64,000 bases of DNA from JAOUJD01 sp963726405 (GCA_963726405.1 CAVSCF010000007.1:1-64000), one strand, 5' to 3'. Shown: positions 46,595 through 55,805, counted from the first letter of the stretch. The notes: generated from the sequence alone by a model not told the origin. A program made the numbers and translations.

Positions 46595-47992
46595 ATGAAG
46601 CCGAATCAGCGATTCGTGACGCGCCGCCAGACGCTCAAAGCCGCAGTGGCGGTTGCAAGTGCCGCCGTCTTCGGTCCAGCCGTCGCAGCAACCGTGCCTC
46701 CGGCGGAAGTGCGCAGGATCGCGAAGGACGCGTTTGTCTTCAGCTATCCGCTGGTGCTGCACTACCGCACGATGTACCGGCAGGCGATTGACCCCAAGGC
46801 CAAGGAGTATGTCGGCGGCTTCGGCACCTATCGCCACTACGGCATGAGCAGTCCGGAGAACAAGGACATCGTGACGCCGAACAACAACACACCGTACTCG
46901 TGGGCGCAGCTCGACCTGCGCGCCGAGCCGTGGGTGCTGACGCTGCCGAAGACCGACGGGCGCTACTACACCACGCAATGGGACGATCTGTGGGGCTTTG
47001 TGCTCGACAACCCCGGCGCAGTGAAGGACGGCGATGAGGGAGGCAGCTACCTGCTCGCTTCGCCGAGCTGGAAGGGTGAAGTACCCAAGGGCATCAAGCG
47101 CGTGGTGCGAGGAGAGACCGACTTCCTCGGCACGCTGACGCGCACCGGGTTGAACGGCCCGCAGGACCTGCCCAACATGGAGAAAACACAGCAGGGCTAC
47201 AAGTTGCAGCCCCTGTCCTCGTTCCTCGGCAAGCCCGCACCGGCGCCGGCGCCGACGATCCAGTGGAAACCGTGGGTGGAGGGCGACGAGAGGACGCTCG
47301 ACTTCTTCGGCTACGTGAATTTTCTTCTGCCGTTCACCACGCCCCATCCGCTCGACAAGCCGGTCCTGGCCCGCATGGCCTCGATCGGCATCGCGCCGGG
47401 CAAGCCCTGGGATCCGGCGACGATGGACCCGGCGACACGCAAGGCCGTCGAAGCGGGCATCGCCGACGCGTGGAAACTGATCAAGGACACCGAGAAGACC
47501 GTCACGGACGCCGGCAAGTTTTTCGCAACGCGCCAGCAGCTCGGGACTGATTACCTGAGTCGCACCATGGGCGTCTACATGGGCATTTACGGCAACGTGT
47601 CGCAGCAGGCCGTCTACCAGACCTGGCCAGCCGACGCCGATGGCAAGCCGCTCGACGCCAGCAGGAACAGGTACACGATCACCTTTGCGCCGGGCCAGCT
47701 TCCGAAGGCCAGGTACTTCTGGTCGATCACGATGTACACCCTGCCCGAGCGCCTGCTGGCCGCCAATCCGATCAAGCGCTATTCGATCGGCAGCCAGACG
47801 CCGGAGTTGACCAAGTCGAAGGACGGCTCGATCACGATCTACGTGCAGAAGGACTCGCCGGGCAGGGACAAGGAGGGCAACTGGCTGCCCGCGCCCGACT
47901 CGGTGTTCTTTGCAGTCCTGCGCGTCTACGGCCCGGGCGAGGCCGAGCAGACCGGCAAGTGGAAGGCGCCCCAGGTCAAGCGCGTCGGTTAG
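46595..47992 (+). CDS. DUF1254/DUF1214 exported protein, second of tandem pair
   Basis: A 465-residue paralogue of the preceding gene with the same two-domain plan (DUF1254, then DUF1214). Its N-terminus carries a twin-arginine leader, FVTRRQTLKAAVAVASAAV, so export is probably by the Tat system rather than Sec. Conserved segments are TPNNNTPYSWAQLDLRAEP, GRYYTTQWDDLWGF and FWSITMYTLPERLLAANPI. A strong GGGAGGAAG ribosome site precedes the ATG. Two paralogues using different export routes in one operon is unusual. No cofactor site is recognised. Confidence 0.82.
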   Translation: MKPNQRFVTRRQTLKAAVAVASAAVFGPAVAATVPPAEVRRIAKDAFVFSYPLVLHYRTMYRQAIDPKAKEYVGGFGTYRHYGMSSPENKDIVTPNNNTPYSWAQLDLRAEPWVLTLPKTDGRYYTTQWDDLWGFVLDNPGAVKDGDEGGSYLLASPSWKGEVPKGIKRVVRGETDFLGTLTRTGLNGPQDLPNMEKTQQGYKLQPLSSFLGKPAPAPAPTIQWKPWVEGDERTLDFFGYVNFLLPFTTPHPLDKPVLARMASIGIAPGKPWDPATMDPATRKAVEAGIADAWKLIKDTEKTVTDAGKFFATRQQLGTDYLSRTMGVYMGIYGNVSQQAVYQTWPADADGKPLDASRNRYTITFAPGQLPKARYFWSITMYTLPERLLAANPIKRYSIGSQTPELTKSKDGSITIYVQKDSPGRDKEGNWLPAPDSVFFAVLRVYGPGEAEQTGKWKAPQVKRVG

Positions 47993-48061
47993 CACCGTCC
48001 CGGCGACGACCGCCCTTGGGTCGACGCGCCAGATTGATGAACGAGGTCAGCGCAGGGAAGG

Positions 48062-48137
48062 TGGTGCCGGCAGAGGGACTCGAACCCCCGACCCTCTGAT
48101 TACAAATCAGATGCTCTACCAACTGAGCTATGCCGGC
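48062..48137 (-). tRNA. tRNA-Thr (TGT)
   Basis: A 76-nt tRNA on the minus strand with acceptor GCCGGCA/TGCCGGC, D-arm TAGCTCAGTTGGTAGAGC, anticodon stem CTGAT/ATCAG with loop TTTGTAA (anticodon TGT), T-arm GGGTTCGAGTCCC, and encoded CCA. All stems pair. It stands alone, about 55 bp beyond the sspB end on the same strand; I could not place its promoter confidently. Confidence 0.97.
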
Positions 48138-48191
48138 TGGACTGCACGCGCGAGCGCTTGCACTCGCGCATCGACGGTCAGCTGAGAAAGA

Positions 48192-48686
48192 TTACTTGAC
48201 GCGCGTGAGCTTGGGGCGGTCGCCGGGCCGTGGAGGAGTGGGCGGCTCGGTCGGATCTTCGCCCTGGATGGCGGTCGGCGCCAGGAGCTTGTCGACCGGG
48301 ACCAGGGCGACGGGCGCCGCGCCCGGCGCGGGCTCCGCCTTCGCGGCCGTCGGGACTCCGGCGGGGGCGCTGGCTCCCGGCGCATCGAAGGCCATGCCCT
48401 GCCCGTTCTCGCGAGCGTAGATCGCGATCACCTTTTCGACGGGCACCGAGACTTCCCGGGCCTGGCCGCCGAAGCGCGCCTGGAACTCGATGAATTCGTT
48501 GCCCAGGGTCAGGCGGTTGGTGGCGAGCGGCGAGATGTTCAGCACGATCTCGCCGTTCTTCACGAACTCCCGGGGAACGTTTACATGGTCGTCGGCCACC
48601 ACCGCGATGTACGGCGTGTAGCCCGAATCCGAGCACCACTCGTGAATGGCGCGGATCAGGTACGGCTTGGTGGAGACCTCGGGCAT
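48192..48686 (-). CDS. sspB: ClpXP protease specificity-enhancing factor SspB
   Basis: A 164-residue adaptor that delivers ssrA-tagged proteins to ClpXP. The folded domain (about 1-100) begins STKPYLIRAIHEWCSDSGYTPYI; a flexible Pro/Ala linker follows. The C-terminus ends RPKLTRVK, close to the ClpX-docking motif of E. coli SspB (RPALRVVK). I use the ATG at 48686 after AGAGG; a TTG three codons earlier is less likely. It is 19 bp after sspA, the usual pairing. Confidence 0.93.
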   Translation of the reverse strand: MPEVSTKPYLIRAIHEWCSDSGYTPYIAVVADDHVNVPREFVKNGEIVLNISPLATNRLTLGNEFIEFQARFGGQAREVSVPVEKVIAIYARENGQGMAFDAPGASAPAGVPTAAKAEPAPGAAPVALVPVDKLLAPTAIQGEDPTEPPTPPRPGDRPKLTRVK

Positions 48687-48705
48687 TGCGCGCAACCTCT
48701 TCGCC

Positions 48706-49308
48706 TCAGCGGCGCATCACCTTCTCGGACGGCGTCAGCGCCTCGATGTAGGCCGGACGCGAGAAGATGCGCTCGGCGTACTTCATTATGGGCGCGGCGG
48801 TCTTCGGCAGGTCGATGCCGTAGTGGTCGAGGCGCCACAGCAGCGGCGCGAGCGCCACGTCGAGCATCGAGAAGTCCTCGCCGAGCATGTACTTGTTCTT
48901 GAGCATGATCGGCGCCAGCTGGGTCAGCCGGTCGCGGATCGTCGCCCGGCCCTTCTCGATCAGCTTCTGGTTGTTGCTGTTTTCCAGCACCTGCACGTGG
49001 ACGAACAGCTCCCGCTCGAAGTTGAACAGGAACAGCCGCGTGCGCGCGCGCATCACGGGATCGGCGGGCATCAGCTGCGGATGCGGAAAGCGCTCGTCGA
49101 TGTACTCGTTGATGATGTTCGACTCGTACAGGACCAGGTCGCGCTCGACGAGGATCGGCACCTGCCCGTACGGGTTCATCACGTTGATGTCCTCGGGCTT
49201 GTTGAACAGGTCGACGTCGCGGATCTCGAAGTCCATTCCCTTCTCGAACAGCACGAAACGGCAACGCTGCGAGAACGGGCACGTGGTTCCGGAGTAAAGC
49301 ACCATCAT
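48706..49308 (-). CDS. sspA: stringent starvation protein A (glutathione S-transferase fold)
   Basis: A 200-residue GST-fold protein that associates with RNA polymerase in enterobacteria and affects stationary-phase and acid-stress transcription. The N-domain reads SGTTCPFSQRCRFVLFEKGMD and VPILVERDLVLYESNIINEY, the C-domain LGEDFSMLDVALAPLLWRL. Two adjacent Met codons are possible starts. It lies downstream of petABC, separated by about 180 bp that contain a palindromic repeat, and upstream of sspB. Confidence 0.93.
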   Translation of the reverse strand: MMVLYSGTTCPFSQRCRFVLFEKGMDFEIRDVDLFNKPEDINVMNPYGQVPILVERDLVLYESNIINEYIDERFPHPQLMPADPVMRARTRLFLFNFERELFVHVQVLENSNNQKLIEKGRATIRDRLTQLAPIMLKNKYMLGEDFSMLDVALAPLLWRLDHYGIDLPKTAAPIMKYAERIFSRPAYIEALTPSEKVMRR

Positions 49309-49439
49309 CTTTTGGTTTCCTTGGAGTCGCTCGGTGGAGCAACCGGTCGGCGGCGGATTCGCGGCGCGAGAGCGCCGCTCGTTGCCTTTGTAGAACCTGC
49401 GGGCGCCGGGCCGCCCCAGGCCCGCAGGTCAGACTAATC

Positions 49440-49485
49440 GCATCGCGCGCACGTGCGACCCGCCAGGGTCGCGTACACGCGATGC
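49440..49485. repeat. REP-like palindrome B (petC-sspA intergenic)
   Basis: Inverted repeat with outer arms GCATCGCG/CGCGATGC and inner arms GTGCGACCC/GGGTCGCGT. Read on the minus strand, it has the core GCGTGTACGCGACCC then GGGTCGCACGTGC, nearly identical to the element at 60111-60157. It starts 4 bp past the petC stop and may help end or protect the pet transcript. Confidence 0.65.
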
Positions 49486-49489
49486 GCGC

Positions 49490-50347
49490 TTACTTGATGT
49501 TCTTCCAGTACACGGAGTTCAGGCGCCACGCGACGACCGTGAACAGTCCGAGAAAGATCATGACCCAGACGCCGATGCTCACGCGTGTGCGGGCGGACGG
49601 ATCGGTGATGAACGCGAGGAACGCCACCAGGTCGGCGGCATCCGAATCGAACTGGCGGGCCTTCGCCGCATCGAGCGGCTTGAAGGCGTGGGTCACGCCC
49701 TCCCGGCCGACCGTAATCGCGGTCGGCTCGCTCTTCGTCGCGACGCCGTTCTGATCGAACACCGTGACGACCCTCACGAGCCCGGCGTGGCCGCTCTTCT
49801 CGTCCTTGTGGGCGTGGATCTCCTCGATCGTCGCTTCGCGCGGGCCCTGGGATTCCCAGAAGATGTGCGGCATGCCGATGTTCGGGTACGCGACGTTGTT
49901 CCAGCCGGTCGGCGAACTTGCGTCACGGTAGTAGCCGCGCAGCAGCGTGTAGATGTAATCGGTGCCGATGAAGTCGAACGACGTGCGCGCACGGGTGATC
50001 ACCGACAGGTCCGGCGGCGTCTTGCCGAACCACGCCTTCTGCTGCGCGGGCGCGGCGGCGATCTTGATGGTGTCCCCGACCTTCTGGTTCCCGAAGATCA
50101 GGAAGTCCTTGATCTGCTTGTCGTCGAGGCCGATCTGCTGCAGACGGTTCCACCGCACGAGGCTGGCGCTGTGGCACCCGATGCAGTAGTTGGCGAACAG
50201 GCGCGCGCCGTTCTGCAGCGAAGCCAGGTTCTTCGCCCGCTCGACGGGCCATTTGTCGAGCTGGAGCTCCGCGCCGGAGGCGAGGACCGAGCCGCTCACG
50301 AAGAACGCTGCGAGCGCGGCGGCCAGGCGGGTAACGATCGATTTCAT
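49490..50347 (-). CDS. petC: cytochrome c1 of the bc1 complex
   Basis: A 285-residue membrane-anchored cytochrome c1 that passes electrons from the Rieske centre to cytochrome c. A signal peptide (about 1-24) precedes the haem motif CIGCH (C55, C58, H59). The distal Met ligand is expected in YPNIGMPHIFWE. One C-terminal anchor helix (about 255-275) follows. The ATG has a GGAGAG site. It is the last gene of petABC, 11 bp after petB. Confidence 0.95.
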   Translation of the reverse strand: MKSIVTRLAAALAAFFVSGSVLASGAELQLDKWPVERAKNLASLQNGARLFANYCIGCHSASLVRWNRLQQIGLDDKQIKDFLIFGNQKVGDTIKIAAAPAQQKAWFGKTPPDLSVITRARTSFDFIGTDYIYTLLRGYYRDASSPTGWNNVAYPNIGMPHIFWESQGPREATIEEIHAHKDEKSGHAGLVRVVTVFDQNGVATKSEPTAITVGREGVTHAFKPLDAAKARQFDSDAADLVAFLAFITDPSARTRVSIGVWVMIFLGLFTVVAWRLNSVYWKNIK

Positions 50348-50358
50348 CCCGGCTCTCC

Positions 50359-51741
50359 TCAGTGCGCCACGAAGGTGATGCGGTCGGGAACGGGCTTGAA
50401 CGTGCCCATGCGGCTCCACCACGGCATCAACGCGAAGAAGCCGAAATACAGCAGCGTCAGAACCTGCGAGACCAGCGTGCCGGCCGGGGTCGGCGGCTGC
50501 GTCCCGAGATACCCGAGCCACAGGAAGGCAACGACCCACGCCATCAGCAAGGCGAAGTGCCAGGCGGGCCGGTAACGCATCGAGCGCGCCGGCGAGTGGT
50601 CGAGCCACGGCAGCGGGATGAAGACCATCACCGACACGCCCATCAGGACGACGCCCCAGAACTTGGGATCGAGCGTGAAGTAGCCGAGCAGCAGCACGAT
50701 GGTGCCGACGGCGATCGCGCCGCGCACCAGCGCGTTGCGGATGGTGAGGATCAGCAGGGCGGCCATGCCGATCGTGCCGACCGCCAGCCAGAGCATGAAT
50801 TGCTCGGTCGTCGCCCGCAGGATCGAGTAGAAGGGCGTGAAGTACCAGACCGGGGCGATGTGGTTCGGGGTCGTCAGCGGATCGGCCGGAATGAAGTTGT
50901 TCCACTCGAGGAAGTAGCCGCCCATCTCCGGCGCGAAGAACACGACGGCGAAGAACAGCATCAGGAAGATCCCGGTCCAGAAGATGTCGTGCACCGTGTA
51001 GTACGGGTGGAAGGGAATGCCGTCGAGCGGACGGCCGGCGGCGTCCTTGTGCTTCTTGATCTCGACCCCGTCGGGATTGTTGGAACCGACGTCGTGCAGC
51101 GCCAGGATGTGCGCGACAACGAGGCCGAGCAGCACCAGCGGGATCGCGATCACGTGGAACGCGAAGAAGCGGTTCAGGGTCGCGTCACCGATGACGTAAT
51201 CGCCGCGGATGAACACCGCGAGGTCCGGCCCGATCAGCGGGATCGCGCCGAACAGGTTGACGATCACCTGCGCGCCCCAGTAGCTCATCTGCCCCCAGGG
51301 AAGCAGGTAGCCGAAGAACGCTTCGCCCATCAGTGACAGGAAAATCAGGCAGCCGAAGATCCACACCAGCTCGCGCGGCTTGCGGTAGCTGCCGTACATG
51401 AGGCCGCGGAACATGTGCAGGTAGACGACGATGAAGAACGCCGAAGCGCCCGTCGAGTGCATGTAACGGATGAACCATCCGCCCGGCACGTCGCGCATGA
51501 TGTACTCGACCGACGCGAACGCCAGCGCGGCGTCCGGCTTGTAGTTCATCACCAGGAAGATGCCGGTGACGATCTGGATCACCAGCACCGTGATCGCCAG
51601 GCCGCCGAAGATGTACCAGACGTTGAAGTTCTTCGGCGCGTAGTACTCGGACAGGTGCTTCTTGTACTCCGACATCAGGGTCGGCATGCGCTCGTCGACC
51701 CAGCCGAGCAGGCCCGTGTATTGGCTCTTCTGTTCTGCCAT
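50359..51741 (-). CDS. petB: cytochrome b of the bc1 complex
   Basis: A 460-residue integral membrane subunit with two b-type haems and the quinol sites. Conserved elements are HSTGASAFFIVVYLHMFRG and FAFHVIAIPLVLLGLVVAHI, each with a haem-ligand His pair, the PEWY-equivalent Qo motif region (PVWYF here, in APVWYFTPFYSI) and about eight helices, with an extra C-terminal helix region. The Qo tetrapeptide being PVWY rather than PEWY is notable. It lies between petA and petC. Confidence 0.93.
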   Translation of the reverse strand: MAEQKSQYTGLLGWVDERMPTLMSEYKKHLSEYYAPKNFNVWYIFGGLAITVLVIQIVTGIFLVMNYKPDAALAFASVEYIMRDVPGGWFIRYMHSTGASAFFIVVYLHMFRGLMYGSYRKPRELVWIFGCLIFLSLMGEAFFGYLLPWGQMSYWGAQVIVNLFGAIPLIGPDLAVFIRGDYVIGDATLNRFFAFHVIAIPLVLLGLVVAHILALHDVGSNNPDGVEIKKHKDAAGRPLDGIPFHPYYTVHDIFWTGIFLMLFFAVVFFAPEMGGYFLEWNNFIPADPLTTPNHIAPVWYFTPFYSILRATTEQFMLWLAVGTIGMAALLILTIRNALVRGAIAVGTIVLLLGYFTLDPKFWGVVLMGVSVMVFIPLPWLDHSPARSMRYRPAWHFALLMAWVVAFLWLGYLGTQPPTPAGTLVSQVLTLLYFGFFALMPWWSRMGTFKPVPDRITFVAH

Positions 51742-51753
51742 GTCGTTCCCCGC

Positions 51754-52377
51754 TCAGGCCTTGGAGTCGTCGCCGATCACCACGACGGTGTCGGACACGT
51801 ATTTGTGCGGCGGTACCGGCAGGTTGTCCGGCGCCGGCTTGTTCTTGAAGACGCGACCGGCCAGGTCGAAGGTCGAGCCGTGGCACGGACAGACGAATCC
51901 GGGATCGCTGCCCAGCTGCGCATTCGAGCCGCCGGCGTACGGGCCGGAGGGCGAGCACCCGAGGTGCGTGCACACGCCGACGGTGATGAGGAACTCGGGC
52001 TTGATGGACCGGAACTCGTTACGCGCGTACTCCGGTGTCGGGTACTGCGTGCGCTGCGACTTCGGATCGGCGACTTCGGAATCCGCCTTCTTCACCGACT
52101 GCAGCATTTCCGGCGTGCGGCGCAGGATCCACACCGGCAAGCCCCGCCATTCGACGACGATCTTCTCGCCCAGCGGGATCGACGAAATGTCCACTTCGAC
52201 CGGCGCACCGGCCGCCTTGGCGCGCTCGGACGGCGCGAAGGACGCGAGGAAAGGCGCCGCAACGGCAGCGACACCGGCGCCGCCGACGGCGCAGGTCACG
52301 ATGATGGCGTTACGTCGCTCCTTGTCGACCGACGCCGAAGGCGCCTGGCCACCCGGGAGGGATGTGGAGGTGGACAT
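51754..52377 (-). CDS. petA: ubiquinol-cytochrome c reductase Rieske iron-sulfur subunit
   Basis: A 207-residue Rieske protein. The N-terminus has a twin-arginine leader (KERRNAIIVTCAVGG) that also serves as the membrane anchor. Cluster box I is CTHLGC (C136, H138, C141) and box II CPCHGS (C163, H166), so all four ligands of the [2Fe-2S] centre are present. Folded Rieske proteins are Tat substrates, and tatABC is encoded about 2.6 kb away. First gene of petABC, divergent from mscL. Confidence 0.95.
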   Translation of the reverse strand: MSTSTSLPGGQAPSASVDKERRNAIIVTCAVGGAGVAAVAAPFLASFAPSERAKAAGAPVEVDISSIPLGEKIVVEWRGLPVWILRRTPEMLQSVKKADSEVADPKSQRTQYPTPEYARNEFRSIKPEFLITVGVCTHLGCSPSGPYAGGSNAQLGSDPGFVCPCHGSTFDLAGRVFKNKPAPDNLPVPPHKYVSDTVVVIGDDSKA

Positions 52378-52583
52378 TAAAGACCCCGAAGTTGAGAAGA
52401 ATCCGGAAGGCGACGACCGGAACGGCGGGGTATGCCCCATCTGACCCCAGCGCCCGTTATGCCCGTTCCGACGGCAGCCGGCGATTCTACTTGATCCGGG
52501 CCTCCCGACTGAAGCCCCGAGGCGGGCCTCCGAGGTGGCGGCTACACTTCCCGCTCGCGCCGATCATTCTTGCGGGGGACACG

Positions 52584-53003
52584 ATGGGGATGCTGAAAGA
52601 GTTTCGCGAGTTCGCGGTCAAGGGCAACGTCATCGACCTCGCGGTCGGCATCATCATCGGCGCTGCCTTCGGCAGGATCGTCGATTCGCTGGTCAAGGAC
52701 GTGGTGATGCCGATCGTCAACGCGATATTCGGCGGCGCGGTCGACTTCACCAACAAGTACTGGGTGCTGTCGGGCAACGTTCCCCCCGGGGCCCCGCTCG
52801 ACGCCGCCCAGAAGACGGGCGTCGTGTTCGCCTGGGGCAACTTCGTCACGGTCCTGCTCAACTTCGTGATCCTCGCCTTCGTGATCTTCTGGATGGTCAA
52901 GGCGGTCAACCGCGTCAAGAGCCGCCTGGATGCCGCGCCGCCGGCGACCGCCGAAGACGTCGTCCTGCTGCGCGAAATCCGCGACGAGCTGAAGCGACGC
53001 TAG
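52584..53003 (+). CDS. mscL: large-conductance mechanosensitive channel
   Basis: A 139-residue channel subunit that opens under membrane tension during hypo-osmotic shock. The N-terminal helix and TM1 read MLKEFREFAVKGNVIDLAVG (2-21) with VVMPIVNAIFGG following; TM2 is LNFVILAFVIFWMVKAVNR, and the C-terminal coiled helix ends LLREIRDELKRR. Length equals E. coli MscL within a few residues. It is divergent from petA across 206 bp; a GGGGGA ribosome site precedes the ATG. Confidence 0.96.
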   Translation: MGMLKEFREFAVKGNVIDLAVGIIIGAAFGRIVDSLVKDVVMPIVNAIFGGAVDFTNKYWVLSGNVPPGAPLDAAQKTGVVFAWGNFVTVLLNFVILAFVIFWMVKAVNRVKSRLDAAPPATAEDVVLLREIRDELKRR

Positions 53004-53129
53004 TTTGCAAAGGGTGAAGCCGGCTTTGGCACTGCGTTCCGGCGGGTTCCGGCCCGACGTTGAAACCGGGAATACTCCTTGCGCACGCCCCGGCGGGCCC
53101 GGGATCGGACTGCCGAAGGTTCACACGTG

Positions 53130-54314
53130 ATGCTTCGTCGACTGTGGCTGATCTTTGCGCAAGCGACCACGGTCGGACTGGCGCTGCTGTTCATCGTCTC
53201 CACGCTCCGGCCTGAGTGGATCGGCCGGTCCCCGGCGGCCTCGGCTCCACCGACGGGCACGGCAGGCGTGGCAATCCGGCAGGTCGCGCCGCCCGAAGCG
53301 CCGCGCGCCAATGCCCTCACTTCGTACGCGGACGCGGTGAAGCACGCGGCCCCGGCCGTGGTGAACGTCTACACGACCAAGGAAGCGAAGCGCTACGGGG
53401 CTCCCGAGGATCCGCTGTATCGCTACTTCTTCGGCGACTCGCGAGGGGGGGCGGACCGGGTGGCGAGCCTCGGGTCGGGGGTGATCGCCAGTGCCGACGG
53501 CTACGTGCTGACGAACAACCACGTGGTGCAGGCGGCGGACGAGATCGCGGTTGCGCTGTCCGACGGCCGTCAGGTCGACGCCAGGCTGGTGGGCGCCGAC
53601 CCGGAGAGCGACCTCGCAGTCCTCAAGATCGACGCCAAGGACCTCCCGGTCATTACCTTCGGCCGGTCCGACTCGCTGAAGGTCGGCGACGTTGTCCTCG
53701 CGATCGGAAACCCCTTCGACGTCGGCCAGACGGTGACCATGGGGATCGTCTCCGCCCTGGGTCGAACCAACCTCGGCATCAACACCTTCGAGAATTTCAT
53801 CCAGACGGACGCGGCGATCAACCAGGGCAACTCGGGCGGCGCGCTGGTCGACTCGAACGGCAACCTTGTCGGCATCAATACGGCGATTTTTTCGCGGACC
53901 GGCGGCTCCGTCGGCATCGGTTTCGCGATTCCGTCCACGCTGGTGGTCCAGGTGATGGACCAGTTGATCAAGACAGGCAAGGTCGTCCGGGGCTATTTCG
54001 GGGTCGAGCCGGAAGATCTGACCCCGGAACTGGCCGAAGTGCTCAAGATGTCCAAGAGTGAAGGCGTGGTGCTCAAGGGAGTGCAGCGCACGAGCCCGGC
54101 AGCAAAGGCAGGCCTGGAGCCCGGCGACGTGATGCTCACCATCAACGGCCAGCCCGTGCGGAACAGCCGCGCCATGCTCAACCAGATCTCGCAACTGCCG
54201 CCCGGCACGCCGGCCCGCGTGCGGGTGACGCGCGACGGCAAGGAAGTCGAAGTGCAGCTCACGGTGGGTGAACGCCCGCAGCCGCAGCCCCTTCAGCAGC
54301 AGCGGGCTCCGTAG
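53130..54314 (+). CDS. DegS/AlgW-like membrane-anchored serine protease
   Basis: A 394-residue HtrA-family S1C protease with a single N-terminal membrane helix (about 9-26) not followed by a signal cleavage site, so probably anchored in the inner membrane and facing the periplasm. The catalytic triad is H131 (TNNHVV), D161 (SDLAVL) and S235 (GNSGGAL). One PDZ domain follows (about 290-380), as in DegS/AlgW, rather than two as in DegP. A role in envelope-stress sensing or quality control is likely. Starts at ATG 53130. It is convergent with the Sel1 gene, 13 bp apart. Confidence 0.88.
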   Translation: MLRRLWLIFAQATTVGLALLFIVSTLRPEWIGRSPAASAPPTGTAGVAIRQVAPPEAPRANALTSYADAVKHAAPAVVNVYTTKEAKRYGAPEDPLYRYFFGDSRGGADRVASLGSGVIASADGYVLTNNHVVQAADEIAVALSDGRQVDARLVGADPESDLAVLKIDAKDLPVITFGRSDSLKVGDVVLAIGNPFDVGQTVTMGIVSALGRTNLGINTFENFIQTDAAINQGNSGGALVDSNGNLVGINTAIFSRTGGSVGIGFAIPSTLVVQVMDQLIKTGKVVRGYFGVEPEDLTPELAEVLKMSKSEGVVLKGVQRTSPAAKAGLEPGDVMLTINGQPVRNSRAMLNQISQLPPGTPARVRVTRDGKEVEVQLTVGERPQPQPLQQQRAP

Positions 54315-54327
54315 CCCCGGCCCACGT

Positions 54328-54987
54328 TCAGCGCGACAACTGCTCGCGCATCTCGCGCGCCTTGTAGATGGCCGCCGGATCGCCACCCGCGGCGGCACGG
54401 CTGTACCAGTAGAACGCTCGCGTGCGGTCCTTTTCCACGCCGTCGCCCTTTTCGTAGAGGCTGGCGACGATGTAGGCGGACCCTTCATCGCCCTGCTCGG
54501 CCGCGCGCTCGTACCAGCGTGCCGCTTCGCGGTAATCGCGTGTTGCCCCGCGCCCGAGAAAGTACTGCGTGCCGACGCTCACCTGGGCATCGCGGTGACC
54601 GTTTTCCGCCGCCCGCAGGAACCAGGCGGTCGCCTCCGTCATCGACCGACCAACATGCTCCCCACGCTCATAGAGCAGGCCCAGCGCGTACTGCGCGCGG
54701 GCGAAACCGAGGTCCGCGGATTTCCGGAGCCAGCGCACGCCTTCGGCCGGGTCCGCGCGCCCGCCTTCGCCGGCCATCAGCATCACCGCGAGGTTGAACT
54801 GCGCCACCCGCTCCCCGCGGGCCGCGGCCTTGCGATAGTGCTCGATCGCCTTGTCGTAGTTCTCGGCCCGGTAGGCGGCCCAGCCGGCCGCCACATCGGG
54901 ATCGTCGGACGGCGCAACTTGCACCGGCCCGGCCGCGGCGAGGGCGGCGGCAACGACCAATGACAGGAACAGGGCCAGGCGTCGCAT
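54328..54987 (-). CDS. exported Sel1-repeat (TPR-like) protein
   Basis: A 219-residue protein with a signal peptide (about 1-20) and about five Sel1-like repeats, for example YRKAAARGERVAQFNLAVML, LRKSADLGFARAQYALGLLYERG and YSRAAAGGDPAAIYKAREM. Such alpha-solenoids bind other proteins. It lies 23 bp downstream of tatC on the same strand, so it may be part of the long his-tat transcript. No catalytic function is expected. Confidence 0.85.
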   Translation of the reverse strand: MRRLALFLSLVVAAALAAAGPVQVAPSDDPDVAAGWAAYRAENYDKAIEHYRKAAARGERVAQFNLAVMLMAGEGGRADPAEGVRWLRKSADLGFARAQYALGLLYERGEHVGRSMTEATAWFLRAAENGHRDAQVSVGTQYFLGRGATRDYREAARWYERAAEQGDEGSAYIVASLYEKGDGVEKDRTRAFYWYSRAAAGGDPAAIYKAREMREQLSR

Positions 54988-55010
54988 CGGGAAGCGGTCG
55001 CCGGTCCGGA

Positions 55011-55805
55011 TCAGGAGGCTTGCTGGGGAGAGGCTTCTTCTTCCGGCTTCGGCTTGGCGAAGAACCGGGCAAGAACGATACCGAGCTCGTACAGCACCAC
55101 CAGCGGGATCGCGAGCAGCAACTGCGACACGACGTCGGGCGGCGTGAAGATCGCGGCGACGATGAACGCGCCGACGATCACATAGGGCCGCACCTGCTTC
55201 AGCTTCTGCACGTCCGCAATACCGAAGCGCGCGAGCAGCACGACCACGATCGGCACTTCGAACGTGAGGCCGAACGCGATGAACATGCCCATGACGAAAC
55301 TGAAGTACGCCTCGATGTCGGGCGACACCGTGACCGACACGGGCGCGAAATTGGCGATGAACCGGAAGATCAGCTTGAAGACGACGAAGTAGCAATAGGC
55401 GACACCGGCCGCGAACATCGCGACGCTGGAGACGATCATCGGTGCGGCCAGCCGCTTTTCGCTCTTGTACAGGCCGGGCGCGACGAAGGCCCACACCTGC
55501 CAGAGTACGTACGGCAGCGCGATGATGAACGCCGCGAACAGGGTGACCTTGAGCGGCACCATGAACGGCGTGATGACGCCGGTGGCGAGCAGCTTCGAGC
55601 CCGCCGGCAGCGCCGCCATCATCGGGTCCGACAGCAGGTCGAAGATCTCCTTCATGAACGGCGACAACGCGAGAAAGACGACGACGATCGCCACCGCCGA
55701 ACGCACCAGCCGCGACCGCAATTCGATCAGGTGCGACAGGAAGCTCTGCTCCGGCGCCGGCTCGCCTTTCGCGGCGTCGGTGTCCGCGGCGTTCTCGGTG
55801 GTCAT
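55011..55805 (-). CDS. tatC: Sec-independent protein translocase subunit TatC
   Basis: A 264-residue polytopic protein with six helices that binds twin-arginine signal peptides. Marker sequences are FLSHLIELRSRLVRS at the N-terminus, WAFVAPGLYKSEKR in the first cytoplasmic loop and FGLTFEVPIVVVLL. The start overlaps the tatB stop by four bases. Probable clients in this window are the Rieske protein and one DUF1254 protein. Confidence 0.96.
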   Translation of the reverse strand: MTTENAADTDAAKGEPAPEQSFLSHLIELRSRLVRSAVAIVVVFLALSPFMKEIFDLLSDPMMAALPAGSKLLATGVITPFMVPLKVTLFAAFIIALPYVLWQVWAFVAPGLYKSEKRLAAPMIVSSVAMFAAGVAYCYFVVFKLIFRFIANFAPVSVTVSPDIEAYFSFVMGMFIAFGLTFEVPIVVVLLARFGIADVQKLKQVRPYVIVGAFIVAAIFTPPDVVSQLLLAIPLVVLYELGIVLARFFAKPKPEEEASPQQAS

